From BOG-224 sp963783505 (GTDB lineage: Bacteria > Acidobacteriota > Terriglobia > Bryobacterales > Bryobacteraceae), in contig CAWAOP010000027.1 of the NCBI GenBank assembly GCA_963783505.1, positions 124,001 through 188,000 on the forward strand: a stretch of 64,000 nt of DNA, given 5' to 3'. The position numbers and the translations under genes were made by a program. Of this stretch, positions 16,633 to 25,980 are shown piece after piece. Within the stretch, counting starts at the first letter, position 1, and each line of letters begins with the position of its first letter. Under the pieces are notes generated by a model. The model ran no database searches, was not told the origin of the DNA, and saw only the letters and a list, made by a program, of their open reading frames with translations.

Positions 16633-17437
16633 AATCGCGTGGGACCTTAGGGCCGACGTCGTGAAGATGATCGGAGTCGGCAAGGCGGGACACCTGGGCG
16701 GTTCCTGCTCGCTCAGCGAAATCGTGGCGTCCCTGTATTTTTCGAAGATGCGCTTCGATCCCAAAACGATCAACGATCCAAACCGGGACCGTTTTCTAGT
16801 TAGCAAGGGACACTCGGTCCTCATTCAATACGCGGCTCTGGTAGAGCTGGGAGTTGTCCCGAGAGAAGAAATCGGGAAGGTGAAAACGCTGGCCGGCAAG
16901 CTGCAAGGCCATCCCGACCTGATGACGCCCGGGATGGAAGCGGTGACGGGCTCGCTCGGGCAGGGGCTTTCGATCGGCGTGGGCATGGCCCTCACCCTGC
17001 GGCTGAAGAAGCGGCCTTCCCGCGTGTACGTGGTCATGGGGGACGGCGAACTCGCCGAAGGCCAGCTTTGGGAAGCGGCCATGGCGGCCGCGCGTTTCAA
17101 ACTGGATTCCATCACCGGCATCCTGGATCGAAACCGAATCCAGGCCACGGGCCCGACGCAGGAGATCTTCGACATCCCCAACCTCCACGAGAAGTGGCGC
17201 GCGTTCGGATGGAACGTGCTGAGCGTGGACGGTCACGATGTCGGCGCGATCCTCGATGTGCTGGATGAGGCCTCCGCGCACAAGGGAGCGCCCACCATGA
17301 TCGTGGCGGAGACGATCAAGGGGAAAGGCGTTTCCTTCGCCGAGAACACGGCGGCGTTCCATAACGGCGCCATGACCCAGGCGCAATACGACCAGGCGCT
17401 TCTTGAAATCGAAGAATCGCGGAGGAGAGTGCAATGA
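16598..17437 (+). CDS. transketolase, N-terminal (TPP-binding) subunit
   Basis: This 279-aa protein covers the pyrophosphate-binding half of transketolase. Motifs are KAGHLGGSCS (about residues 28-37), SKGHS (about 69-73), GSLGQGLSIGVGMA (about 115-128) and the TPP/Mg motif starting GDGELAEGQLWEA (about 148-160). GGGAGGAAA before the ATG gives a good ribosome site although the gene starts inside the GntR gene. The matching C-terminal half is the next gene (4-bp ATGA overlap), so the two subunits should assemble 1:1. Such split transketolases often sit in catabolic clusters and may act on unusual ketoses rather than in the pentose-phosphate pathway. Confidence 0.88.
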   Translation: MATPEEIQRISRIAWDLRADVVKMIGVGKAGHLGGSCSLSEIVASLYFSKMRFDPKTINDPNRDRFLVSKGHSVLIQYAALVELGVVPREEIGKVKTLAGKLQGHPDLMTPGMEAVTGSLGQGLSIGVGMALTLRLKKRPSRVYVVMGDGELAEGQLWEAAMAAARFKLDSITGILDRNRIQATGPTQEIFDIPNLHEKWRAFGWNVLSVDGHDVGAILDVLDEASAHKGAPTMIVAETIKGKGVSFAENTAAFHNGAMTQAQYDQALLEIEESRRRVQ

Positions 17438-18377
17438 GATCGCCGAACCTGAGAAGCACGTACGGAGCCAGCCTGGTGCGGCTGGGGAAGAAGGACGAGC
17501 GCGTAGTCGCCCTTGAGGCGGACCTCGGGAAATCCACGATGTCCATCATGTTCCAGGCGGAGTTCCCGGACCGGTATTTCCAGATGGGAATCGCGGAACA
17601 GGACATGGCCTCCACGGCGGCGGGCTTCGCCCTGACCGGCATGATCCCCTTCATTCATTCCTTCGCCGTTTTCGCCAGCGGCAGAGCGTACGATCAGCTT
17701 CGCAACGCCATCGGCATTCCGAATCTCCCGGTCCGGATCTGCGGATCCAGTTGCGGGCTTTCCGACTTCGGCGACGGAAAAACCCACCAGGGCATCGAGG
17801 ACGCCGCCCTCATGCGGTCCCTTCCGAACATGACCGTGCTCTGCCCGGTGGATTCCATCGAAGTGGAAAAGATGATGGACTGCCTCCTGGATTGGCAGGG
17901 ACCCGTCTACATCCGGATCAACAGGAACGATCTTCCTTTCGTGTTTCCGGAAGACGAGCCTTATTCGATAGGCAAGATCACCAGCTTCGCGAGGGGAACC
18001 GCGCGGCGATTTTCGCGTCGGGAATTATGGTATCCCGGTCTCTGGAGGCCGCGAAGGCTCTGGCCGCGGAGGGAATTGAAGCGAGGGTCCTCAACGTCAG
18101 CACCCTCAAGCCTCTGGACCGCGCTGCGGTAATCCGCTACGCCAGCGGCGTAGATGCCATCGTGACCGCCGAGGAGCACACTATAATCGGCGGAGTCGGT
18201 TCGGCCGTTGTGGAAGCGCTGCGGGGAGTGGCTCACGCGCCCGTGGAGTTTGTGGGCGTCCAGGATAGCTTCGGCATTTCGGCGGAAGGCTATAACGAAT
18301 TGCTCGCGCTGTTCGGGCTCACCTCGGACGCAGTGGCCAGTACGGTGAAAACGCTATTGAAAGGGAAAAACAAATGA
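17434..18377 (+). CDS. transketolase, C-terminal subunit (one frameshift)
   Basis: This is the pyrimidine-binding and C-terminal half of transketolase. It contains the catalytic glutamate segment GIAEQDMASTAAGFA (about residues 51-65), DFGDGKTHQGIEDAALMR (about 108-125) and, after the shift, the C-terminal domain (AAIFASGIMVSRSLEAA, TLKPLD, AEEHTIIGGVGSAVVE). The frame moves by one base at about 17985 (ACCAGCTTC, expected one more base), with the second frame ending at TGA 18375-18377. Joined, it is ~313 aa, a normal size. Everything on both sides is conserved, so a one-base sequence error is more likely than gene loss. It overlaps the next ATG by 4 bp. Confidence 0.8.
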
Positions 18378-19271
18378 ACATCGGCTTCATTGGTCTTGGA
18401 ATCATGGGAAAGCCCATGGCCAAGAACCTGCTCAAGGCAGGTTACCAACTCGTCGTATACGACATTCTCGATGCGCCGGTCGAGGAACTGGTAGCGGCCG
18501 GCGCGACAGCGGGCGCGTCCCCGAAGGACGTGGCCTCGCAGTGCGATCTGATCGTCACGATGCTGCCCAATTCTCCTCACGTGAAGCAGGCGGTATTGGG
18601 GAAGAACGGCGTGATCGAGGGAGTGAAACCGGGAAGTCTGCTGGTGGATATGAGCTCCATCGCGCCGCTGGCGAGCCGCGAGGTGGCCGCCGAACTGGCC
18701 GCCAAGGGAGTGGAGATGCTCGACGCTCCGGTTTCCGGCGGAGAGCCGAAGGCCATCGACGGGACGCTAGCCATCATGGTGGGCGGCAAGGAAGCCGTGT
18801 TCGCGACGGTGAAGGACATCCTGCTGAAGATGGGAGCGAGCGCGGTTCTTTGCGGCGACATCGGCGCGGGCAACGTGACCAAGCTGGCCAACCAGGTGAT
18901 TGTCGCGCTGAACATCGCCGCGATGTCGGAAGCCTTTGTGCTGGCGACCAAGGCCGGAGTAGATCCCGAACGCGTCTTCGACGCCATCAAGGGAGGGCTC
19001 GCGGGAAGCACCGTCCTCAACGCCAAGGGCCCCATGGTCCTCAACGGAAATTACAAGCCCGGATTTCGGATTCAGTTGCACATCAAGGATCTGCAGAACG
19101 CGCTCGATACGGCGCACGAGAACCGGCGTTCCGATCCCTCTCACCAGCCAGGTGATGGAGATCATGCAGGCCCTCAAGGTGGATGGAAAGCAGTCCGACG
19201 ACCATGGAGGCATCATCCAGTTCTATGAACGGCTCGCCGGGATCAAGGTCCGTAAGGGAGGCGCCCAATGA
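18374..19271 (+). CDS. GarR/3-hydroxyisobutyrate dehydrogenase-like beta-hydroxyacid dehydrogenase (one frameshift)
   Basis: This is a Rossmann-fold beta-hydroxyacid dehydrogenase: GFIGLGIMGKPMAKNL (residues 4-19), the substrate loop DAPVSGGEPKAIDGTLAI (about 117-134) and the catalytic lysine in GNVTKLANQ (about 169-177). The frame breaks near 19130. The continuation GVPIPLTSQVMEIMQALK ... GIIQFYERLAG ends at TGA 19269-19271, giving ~298 aa, the usual size. Known members reduce tartronate semialdehyde or 3-hydroxyisobutyrate semialdehyde with NAD(P). Here the substrate is unknown but is probably an intermediate of the sugar-acid route. It overlaps its neighbours by 4 bp on both sides. Confidence 0.8.
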
Positions 19272-20015
19272 GCGGTCTGCGGCTAGCGGGAAAGACGGCC
19301 CTCATCACAGGCGGCCGCGGGCGGGCTTGGCGCGGAAATCGCCAGAAAGTTCCGAGAAGAGGGAGCCTCGGTGTTCGTGTGCGACGTAAACCGCGAGGAC
19401 GGGGAAAAGACGGCCGCATCCCTCGGAGCGGCCTTCCTGCCGCTCGACGTTACAACGGAAGAAAGCTGGAAAGCCGCGCTTTCCGCCGCTGTGGAGCGCG
19501 CCGGACGCCTGGATATCCTGGTGAACAACGCGGGCATCAACATCAGAAAGAACATCGAGGAGATGCCCGTAGAGGATTACGATGCCATCATGGCGGTGAA
19601 TGCCAAAGGACCGTTTCTCGGGACCAAGCACTGCCTGCCGATCATGAGGGCGGCGGGCGGAGGCGTGATCCTCAACATGTCCTCGATTTGCGGCCTGGTC
19701 GGACACAGGTTCACCAATGAAGCCTATACGATGGCCAAGGGCGCGCTGGTACTGCTTACGAAAGCGGTGGCCGTGCGATACGCGAAGGACAATATCCGCT
19801 GCAACGCCGTCCTTCCGAGCACGGTGGAGACCGACTTTGTTAAGTCCATGTTCAAGGACCCCGCAAAGAAAGCGGAAAGACTCGCCGAGGTGCCCCTAGG
19901 ACGGATGGCCAGCGTGACGGACGTTGCGAACGCGTTCGTCTATCTCGCGAGCGACGAGGCTTCGTTCATCACGGGGGTCGCGTTCACCGTAGACGGGGGT
20001 CTCACGGCGGCGTAG
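19268..20015 (+). CDS. SDR family oxidoreductase (one frameshift)
   Basis: This is a classical short-chain dehydrogenase of ~248 aa. After MSGLRLAGKTALITGG the frame shifts at about 19317; removing one C restores TGGAGGLGAEIARKF, the TGxxxGxG cofactor loop. Then follow LVNNAGINIR (about residue 78 on), the catalytic serine in NMSSICG and the YTMAK catalytic pair, ending with FTVDGGLTAA. It is the last gene of the GntR operon (ATGA overlap with the dehydrogenase). The DVNRED after beta-2 suggests an NAD preference. The substrate is unknown, probably a sugar or sugar acid. Confidence 0.8.
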
Positions 20016-20087
20016 GCGGCCTGGCGTGCAGGGGCGATCAGGCCCGGAACAATTTGGTTGTTTTGGCTGTAGCGGGGGAAACGTCGG

Positions 20088-20181
20088 GACGAATCCCGAC
20101 GCTGCAGGCCGGAGGCCCGCGCCACGGCCCGTGGCGTACGCTTCAGCGTGCCGTCTCGACCTTCATGTCGAGATGCCTGGA
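20088..20181. repeat. composite palindromic repeat with CTCGAC(C/A)TTCATGTCGAG element
   Basis: It holds CGTCGGGACGAATCCCGACG, GGCCGGAGGCC and CTCGACCTTCATGTCGAG hairpins joined by GCGCCACGG and CAGCGTGCC words shared with 2872-2925 and 50395-50452. It fills the 20016-20228 gap upstream of the permease. Confidence 0.7.
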
Positions 20182-20215
20182 GCGTTGATCGCTGTCCATT
20201 TGTTCAAGTCCATGA

Positions 20216-20221
20216 TGTAAT
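20216..20221 (+). promoter_or_regulatory. putative -10 box TGTAAT, 7 nt from the start codon
   Basis: TGTAAT ends 7 nt before the ATG at 20229, without a Shine-Dalgarno. Confidence 0.4.
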
Positions 20222-20228
20222 CTCCAGT

Positions 20229-21571
20229 ATGACCTTCAGCCCTCCGGCTTCCCGTGGCCGGAAGATGACGTTGCTGCCGCTGGTCGCGGCGACGTATTTC
20301 ATTGTCGCGGGCGGTCCATACGGGCTGGAAGATATCGTTGCGAAGGCCGGGTACGCCGGCGCCATTTTGATTCTGGCCGTGACGCCGTTCCTGTGGAGCC
20401 TTCCTACCGCGCTGATGGTCAGCGAACTGGCCAGCGCGCTTCCGGAAGAGGGCGGGTATTACGTTTGGGTATCGCGCGCGATGGGCCGCTTCTGGGGATT
20501 CCAGGAAGCCTGGCTGTCGCTGGCAGGCAGTCTGTTCGATATGGCCATTTACCCGACGCTCTTCGTCGCATACCTGGGCCATTTCGCTCCCGCGCTTACC
20601 GCGAACGGACGCGGAATCTGGATTGGAGTCGCTCTGATCGCGGCTTGCGCCGTTTGGAACCTGGCGGGGGCGCGGCAGGTGGGCCTGATCTCGGTGTGGA
20701 TGGGCGTGCTGCTGCTTGCGCCGTTCGCGTGGCTTACGCTCTATGCGCTCGTACATCGCGCCCCGGCTGGCGCCTTCGGCGCCATTGAGAAACGTGGATC
20801 TTCTCGGCGGCGTCCTTGTGGCGATGTGGAACTACATGGGTTGGGACAACGCCTCGACCATCGCGGGAGAGGTGGATCGGCCTCGCCGCACGTATCCGCT
20901 CGCCATGCTTGGCGCCACGATCCTGGTGGCCGCAACGTACCTGGTTCCGGTCGCGGCGGTGGCTCTTACCGGCCTGGATGCAAACGCGTGGGCAACCGGA
21001 GGCTGGGCCGATATTGGCCGCGCGGTTCTTCGAGGAAGCCCGTTTGGCGAGGCAATGGCTGTCGCCATCACCTTCGGCGGAATTCTCGGGGCCGCCGGAA
21101 CCATGAATACGCTTACGATGGCCTATTCCCGCTTGCCGGCGGTGATGGCGCAGGATGGGTTTCTGCCCAAGGCTCTCGCGAAACGCAATGCCCGAGCGGA
21201 TGCTCCATGGGTCGCAATTCTCGCGTGCGCCGCGGTCTGGGCGCTGTGCCTGGGCCTCACGTTCACCAAGCTGATCTTGCTCGACGTGTTGCTCACCGGC
21301 CTCAGCATCGTGTTGGAGTTCGTGGCGTTAGTCGCGCTTCGTCTGCGTGAGCCGGGGCTTCCACGTCCTTATCGCGTTCCGGGCGGTTTGTTGGGCGCCG
21401 TGGCAATTGGCGCGCCGCCGGTTGCTTTGCTGGTTCTCACCGCGGTTCGGAATCAAGTCGAACCGGTTGGCCCCATCAACGCGCTGGAACTCGGCGCGGC
21501 ATTCATCGCGCTCGGCGTTGCGGTTTACTTCTTGGCCGAGTCGCGCGGCCCGGCGATACCGCGTACAATAA
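20229..21571 (+). CDS. APC-family amino acid permease (one frameshift, uncertain 3' end)
   Basis: This polytopic APC-superfamily transporter has around 12 hydrophobic segments. The start carries the family's loop of the first helix (FIVAGGPYGLEDIV); EEGGYYVWVSRAMGRFWGF follows, and WNYMGWDNASTIAGEV lies in the middle. The frame shifts at about 20790 (AIEK to PLRNVDLLGG). After the last helix (AAFIALGVAVYFLAESR) the frame has no stop and runs straight into the next gene's ATG at 21577. A TAA at 21569-21571 exists in a neighbouring frame, so a second indel near 21540 may hide the true end. It presumably imports an amino acid or polyamine; the substrate is not predictable. Confidence 0.7.
21564..21569 (+). 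promoter_or_regulatory. putative -10 box TACAAT of the selenoprotein gene
   Basis: TACAAT ends 7 nt before the ATG at 21577. It argues that the redoxin has its own transcript rather than being only the tail of the permease frame. Confidence 0.45.
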
Positions 21572-21576
21572 GCTCC

Positions 21577-22619
21577 ATGGCGCGAAGGATCATATTAGGC
21601 GCGGCTCTCGTGGGATTCGCCGCCGCGGCCGCCATTCCCACCGGCCCCGAAGTGGGCCAGACCGTTCCGGATTTTCGCCTGCAGGACCAGAACAACAGCG
21701 CCCAGACGCTGCGCTCCGTTTTGGGTCCCAAGGGCGCGCTGCTGGTTTTCTACCGCTCGGCCGATTGGTGACCCTACTGCAAAGCGCAACTGGTCGAGTT
21801 GCAACAGAACGCCGCCCGGATCAAAGCGCAGGGCCTCGGACTCGCCGCTATCAGCTACGACAGCGTCGCGATCCTGAAGCAGTTCGCGGACCGCGCGCAC
21901 ATCACGTTTACGCTGCTGTCCGATCCGGATTCCGCCGTCATCCGAAGCTACGGCATCTTGAATGAGACGGTCGCGAAGACAAGCGCGCAATACGGAATCC
22001 CGCATCCCGGCACGTACATTCTGGACCGCAAGGGAGCTGTGGTAGCCAAGTATTTCCAGGAAGATTTTCGCGTGAGGGATACGGCGGATTCCATTCTTCT
22101 CCGGCAGTTCGGTTTGAAGCCGCTCGCGCAGGAATCGCTGGAGGCGAAGCACGCGACGTTGCAGCCATCGGCGCTGGAAGGCGAACTGCGGCCGAACCAA
22201 CGGGTGACGCTGAACCTGGACGTAACGCTGCCTCGCAAAGTGCATGTTTACGCGCCCGGCGTCCAAGGATACAAAGCCGTAGCGCTTACGCTCGGCGATT
22301 CGAAGGCGTTTCAGGCTGAAGCGGCGGTGTTTCCCAAATCGAGGATCATGAATCTGGCGGCCATCCATGAATCGGTTCCGGTATTCGAGAACCAGTTCCG
22401 CATCATGCAGACCATCACGCTGGCCGGCGCGCAGCAGATCGAGCCGCTGCTCGACTGCCAACCGCCAGTTGACCATCGCGGGCCAGTTCCTCTACCAGGC
22501 CTGCGACGAGAAGCAGTGCTTCACGCGCGGAAACCGTGCCGTTGAAATGGACGGTGAAGGTGATGCAGTTCGACCGCACGAGGGTTCCGGCGGAGTTGCA
22601 GCGAAAAGCGCCACAGTAG
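21577..22619 (+). CDS. redoxin-DsbD-like protein with in-frame TGA (likely selenocysteine) and two downstream frameshifts
   Basis: The signal-peptide-like start (MARRIILGAALVGFAAAAA) leads into a redoxin/AhpC-TSA thioredoxin fold: VGQTVPDFRLQDQN, then LLVFYRSADW, a TGA at 21769-21771, and PYCKAQLVELQQ in the same frame. The TGA occupies the first cysteine of the CxxC active site (SADW-U-PYC), where homologs have Cys. A hairpin with GGUC in its loop starts 14 nt after it. After residue ~195 comes an nDsbD-like domain (KVHVYAPGVQGYK, then YQACDEKQCF with its cysteine pair). The frame shifts near 22455 and near 22530 and ends VPAELQRKAPQ at TAG 22617-22619 (~347 codons). Likely role: a periplasmic thiol/selenol redox enzyme. 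Confidence 0.75.
21786..21802 (+). promoter_or_regulatory. candidate bacterial SECIS hairpin
   Basis: GCAACT-GGTCG-AGTTGC forms a perfect 6-bp stem with a 5-nt loop, 17 nt in all, beginning 14 nt after the TGA. Bacterial SECIS elements lie just 3' of the UGA with a guanine-containing apical loop; the GGUC here matches the loop of the E. coli fdhF element. Confidence 0.7.
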
Positions 22620-22680
22620 TGTTACACTTCTCCGAATTCTTCACAGCTTGCGAAATTTCCGGTAGTCGATCACGCCTGCC

Positions 22681-22775
22681 GTGTGGCGTGCGCTTCAGCG
22701 CGCCGCCGCGGGCTTCAGCCCACGGTCCAGACGGCGAACTGAAGTTCACCGCAGCACGCTGAAGCGCGCGCCACG
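22681..22775. repeat. palindromic intergenic repeat (GTGGCGTGCGCTTCAGCGCGC type)
   Basis: GTGTGGCGTGCGCTTCAGCGCGC near 22681 and GCACGCTGAAGCGCGCGCCACG ending near 22775 form inverted arms, with CGCGGGCTTCAGCCCACG and GAACTGAAGTTC hairpins inside. It lies in the gap between convergent genes. Confidence 0.65.
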
Positions 22776-22840
22776 TTTGGCTGCGGCTATGCCGCTCTGT
22801 GGGGCAGGCCGGGGCGCCCTCTGGGTCCGCCTGCCTTCTT

Positions 22841-24432
22841 CTACCGCTGGTCCGGCGGCGTGCCTACGTGTACGCTGACCGTCACCTTTCCCTTGGCCTC
22901 CAGGGTGGCTTTCTCGCCCTGCTTTTCGTAGTCCTTCACGAAGTCGGGGTCGAACCATTGATACCGTTCCACATCGTCCCAGGCGAAGGCTTTGTAATCT
23001 CCAGGAGCAAGATCGGAAAACTGGAAACGGCCGTTCTGGTCGCTGGTTGTGCTCTTGAAAAGATCGATCCGCGTGCGCCGGTCGGGCGCGAGCACGACGG
23101 TGGCGCCGATCACCGGTTGCTGGTCCTTATCGGCGACGCTGCCTTCCAGGGAACCGCCATTCGGCGAAAGAACAACCTCAAGGGGAATTGTCCCTGGGCC
23201 GGAAATGACAAGGCCTTCCTCCAACACGTCGAGCGATCCTGCGCGGGCGCTCTTGACATAGAACCCGCGCGGGAGACTGTAAAAGTCAAGCCGGAACTGG
23301 CCGGCGCGCAGGTTCTCCGCGCGAAATGAGCCGTCATCCTCTACGTTCAACTGGCGTTCCAAGCCGGTCGCCTTCATTGATGAATCCATCCATGCCCGAG
23401 AGGCTGGGCTTGACATCGCCCTCGACGGTGACGCGACCCCGGAGTTCAGCGCCCGGCGCGAGAGCCAGCCGCAGCCCACTGACGTCGTTCGCTCCCACCT
23501 CGACCGGAAGCCGCCCCCAAAGGGAACCGGCGGAAATTCTCAACTCGTACGAGCCGGTCGGAACGTGACAGAATTTGAAAATCGCCCGCCGCGTTTTTCA
23601 CCGCTGTAGCCAATCCGTAGCCCGTCTCGGCCGCCATCCCCTTCTCGGAGAGAATGATGTTCGGGTGCAATCCCGCCGGCAGGTTTGTCACCCGGCCGCC
23701 CACGCAGACCACCCGAGACCGGAGCAGAGTCACGTCGATGCCCGTCACCCGTTTGCCCGGGGAAAGCTCGATCGGATACGCCATGGCGATACTGGGCACG
23801 CCCGGGTAATACGTCGGCACGGCGGTCTCTGTGGGCCCCATATTGGGCGAGCGCTCCACGCTGTCCCAACCTCCGGAGGATTCCGGCACAACACCGACGT
23901 AATACTTGCCGGCGCTCAGTTGAGTGATCCGATATTCTCCCCGGTCGTCGGTGCGCACATCAGTCGAATCCCCAACGACTGTCGGTTTCCCATTCACGTA
24001 CCTGAGGCTCGCAAGGTTTATCGAGGCGCCCTCGATGATTTCCCCGTCGCTGTCATGAACCGTACCTGCAATCACTCCCGCGGGAATGAGCTTGAAGGCG
24101 ATATCGCTTACGCTCTGTCCTGCATCGAGCTGCACGACCGTGCCGTCGAGACCCTGCTTGCGCGCGCCGTAGTACATCATCAAGTATCCGCTCCGCCATC
24201 CTCTGAAGTAGTAACGGCCCGGATCCAGATCCACCAGCGTGAAATGCCCTTTTGCATCGGTTGTAGTAGTGGCCGAGGGAGTGTCTTCACGCCTGAGAGG
24301 CTCCAGGCTCAAATTCACTTTGCCGAGCGCATCGCCCGTGACGGAATCGACTACCGTCCCGGAGAGAGAACACTTGTCGGGGGGACGTTCTTGGGGATGA
24401 AGAAACAACGCGAGAAGCAGGAAAAGCGGCAT
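22841..24432 (-). CDS. secreted carboxypeptidase-regulatory-like (CNA-B/PEGA-type) repeat protein, two frameshifts
   Basis: The start at 24432 gives a signal peptide (MPLFLLLALFLHP). Several Ig-like regulatory units follow, each with a GTV-x-D opening and a GxYxxxxL closing: SLSGTVVDSVTGDAL / HFTLVDLDPGRYYFR, VIAGTVHDSDGEII / YRITQLSAGKYYVG and SLEGSVADKDQQPVIG / FQFSDLAPGDYKAF. The frame shifts near 23555 and near 23390; the intermediate piece (ISAGSLWGRLPVEVGAND) bridges them. Joined, it is ~530 aa. Such proteins are common in Acidobacteria and usually have structural or carbohydrate/TonB-associated roles; the function is unknown. It is convergent with the selenoprotein gene. Confidence 0.7.
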
Positions 24433-24490
24433 ACGGTTGTCTGCAATCCAGAATACCGCGCGGCGTCTAAAGCCAACACCGTTCACTTAA

Positions 24491-24557
24491 GCCATGCGGC
24501 GGAAGAAAAGCCGAGATGAATTTCGGCTCTGCCGGCTTGACAGCCCACGCCACGGCG
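24491..24557. repeat. intact copy of the dispersed repeat that the IS interrupts elsewhere
   Basis: On the reverse strand this 67-bp element reads CGCCGTGGCGTGGGCTGTCAAG, then a GCAGAGCCGAAATTCATCTCGGC hairpin, then TTTTCTTCCGCCGCAT. The same words flank the insertion sequence at 55911-55949 and 58323-58347. Confidence 0.75.
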
Positions 24558-24577
24558 CTAAGTGAGGAGTACTGCGT

Positions 24578-25324
24578 CTAAAGCCGGTTGATCAAACTCG
24601 CCACGTATCCCGCGCCGAAGCCGTTATCGATGTTCACAACCGTCACGTTACTGGAGCAACTGTTCAGCATTCCCAACAGAGCGGCCAGCCCGTGAAAACT
24701 GGCGCCGTAACCCACGCTGGTCGGGACGGCGATCACCGGGCAGGAAACCAGGCCGCCCACCACGCTCGGGAGAGCGCCCTCCATGCCCGCGCAAACGACG
24801 CAGACGCGCGCCTCCATGATCCGCTCGCGATTATTCATCAGCCGGTGAATTCCGGCTACGCCTACGTCGGTAATGGCGACGACTTCATTGCCCATCGCCT
24901 CCGCCGTGACGCGGGCCTCCTCGGCGACAGGCAGGTCGCTCGTACCGGCGCATACGACCGCGATTTTTCCCTTTCCGCGAATGGACCGGTCCCGCAAGAA
25001 CCGAACAGCCCCGGACAATGGAAAGTACTCGCCTTCCGGGAGCCTCTCCGCAATGGCCGCGGCGCACGTGCGATCCGCCCTTGTTATCAGCAGGTTGGAC
25101 GCGTTTTCCAGCAGCCGCTCGGCGATGGAAACCACCTGCTCGGGAGTCTTCCCCTGGGCGAGGATCACTTCGGGCATCCCGTGTCGCAAGGCCCGGTGAT
25201 GATCCACCTTCGCAAAGCCAAGATCCTCGAACGGCATGTGCTTCATGCGCGTGATGGCCGCATCGATCTCAACAGCGCCGCTCCGCACCTGTTCGAAGAG
25301 GCCTCGAAGTTGTTCCTCGTCCAT
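24578..25324 (-). CDS. larB: LarB, nickel-pincer cofactor biosynthesis
   Basis: This 248-aa protein matches the LarB/AIR-carboxylase-like family, which carboxylates and hydrolyses nicotinic acid adenine dinucleotide in the first step of nickel-pincer nucleotide synthesis. Signatures are FAKVDHHRALRHGMPEVILAQ (about residues 37-57), the PurE-like AGTSDLPVAEEA (about 125-136), DVGVAGIHRL (about 153-162), CAGMEGALPSVVGGL and PTSVGYGASFHGLAALL. A -10-like TATTCT lies 6 nt before the ATG. LarC, LarE and LarA are not in this window, so the gene stands alone here. Confidence 0.88.
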   Translation of the reverse strand: MDEEQLRGLFEQVRSGAVEIDAAITRMKHMPFEDLGFAKVDHHRALRHGMPEVILAQGKTPEQVVSIAERLLENASNLLITRADRTCAAAIAERLPEGEYFPLSGAVRFLRDRSIRGKGKIAVVCAGTSDLPVAEEARVTAEAMGNEVVAITDVGVAGIHRLMNNRERIMEARVCVVCAGMEGALPSVVGGLVSCPVIAVPTSVGYGASFHGLAALLGMLNSCSSNVTVVNIDNGFGAGYVASLINRL

Positions 25325-25330
25325 GACGCC

Positions 25331-25336
25331 AGAATA
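25331..25336 (-). promoter_or_regulatory. putative -10 box TATTCT of larB
   Basis: On the minus strand TATTCT ends 6 nt before the larB ATG, with no Shine-Dalgarno. Confidence 0.45.
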
Positions 25337-25484
25337 TCAGACGGCTTTCAGTCCCATGACTCTCATGCGCCGCCTACCGATTGGCCTATCTGTTATGGGA
25401 GCAAGGTACCCAGTACGGACATTCGAAATTTGGTCCGTTCAGCCTATTGTCTGGATCGAACGGATCGCGGATCATGAAGCATAT

Positions 25485-25835
25485 ATGAGCGCAGCAGTAC
25501 AATATACTCCGTCTTACAGCGACCCTGGCGAGCGTAGGGAGAACAGCCGCTTTCCGTTCCGGGAGGAGGTCCGCTACCGGCTCCTGAACAGGACTGCGAT
25601 CGGTCCGTCCGGGGCCGGCGAAACCGTGAACATGAGCAGCAGTGGAGTTTTATTCTCCACGCAAGAGCAGCTACCGTGGGGGCAGTTGGTCGAGGTCGCC
25701 GTGAACTGGCCCGCCAAGCTCGACGGCGCTTGCGCGCTAAAACTCGTGGCCGTGGGAAGGGTGGTCCGTTCCGAGCGGTTTCAGTCGGCCGTCCGGATCG
25801 AGAAGTACGAGTTCAAGACGCGCCGGGCTCTCTGA
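25485..25835 (+). CDS. PilZ-domain protein
   Basis: This 116-aa protein consists of one PilZ-like domain. RRENSRFPFREEVRYR (about residues 18-33) corresponds to the RxxxR-type N-terminal motif, and VNMSSSGVLFSTQE (about 49-62) to the D/NxSxxG motif; both normally bind cyclic di-GMP. The first motif position (RRENSRF) fits the consensus well, and the Asp of D-x-S-x-x-G is replaced by Asn. It is a stand-alone effector that may control motility or exopolysaccharide, which fits the glycan genes downstream. I start at 25485 because the extended frame upstream overlaps larB. Confidence 0.75.
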   Translation: MSAAVQYTPSYSDPGERRENSRFPFREEVRYRLLNRTAIGPSGAGETVNMSSSGVLFSTQEQLPWGQLVEVAVNWPAKLDGACALKLVAVGRVVRSERFQSAVRIEKYEFKTRRAL

Positions 25836-25980
25836 CACGGCTTGGTCCCCGGCCCAATACGGCCGGTTCCTAGGGTCTAACGCCTATCAAAACCCGTTTC
25901 CATTCATCTTCAGGATTAGTCCTAGAGGGCCTTGCCGCCCCGCTTCGGCCATCGGTATACTGTCATTTTCGCCGACCAAA

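Noticed and set aside
20780..20800. Programmed frameshift in the permease
   Set aside because: There is no slippery heptamer at the break and other genes show the same kind of one-base shift, so an indel is simpler.
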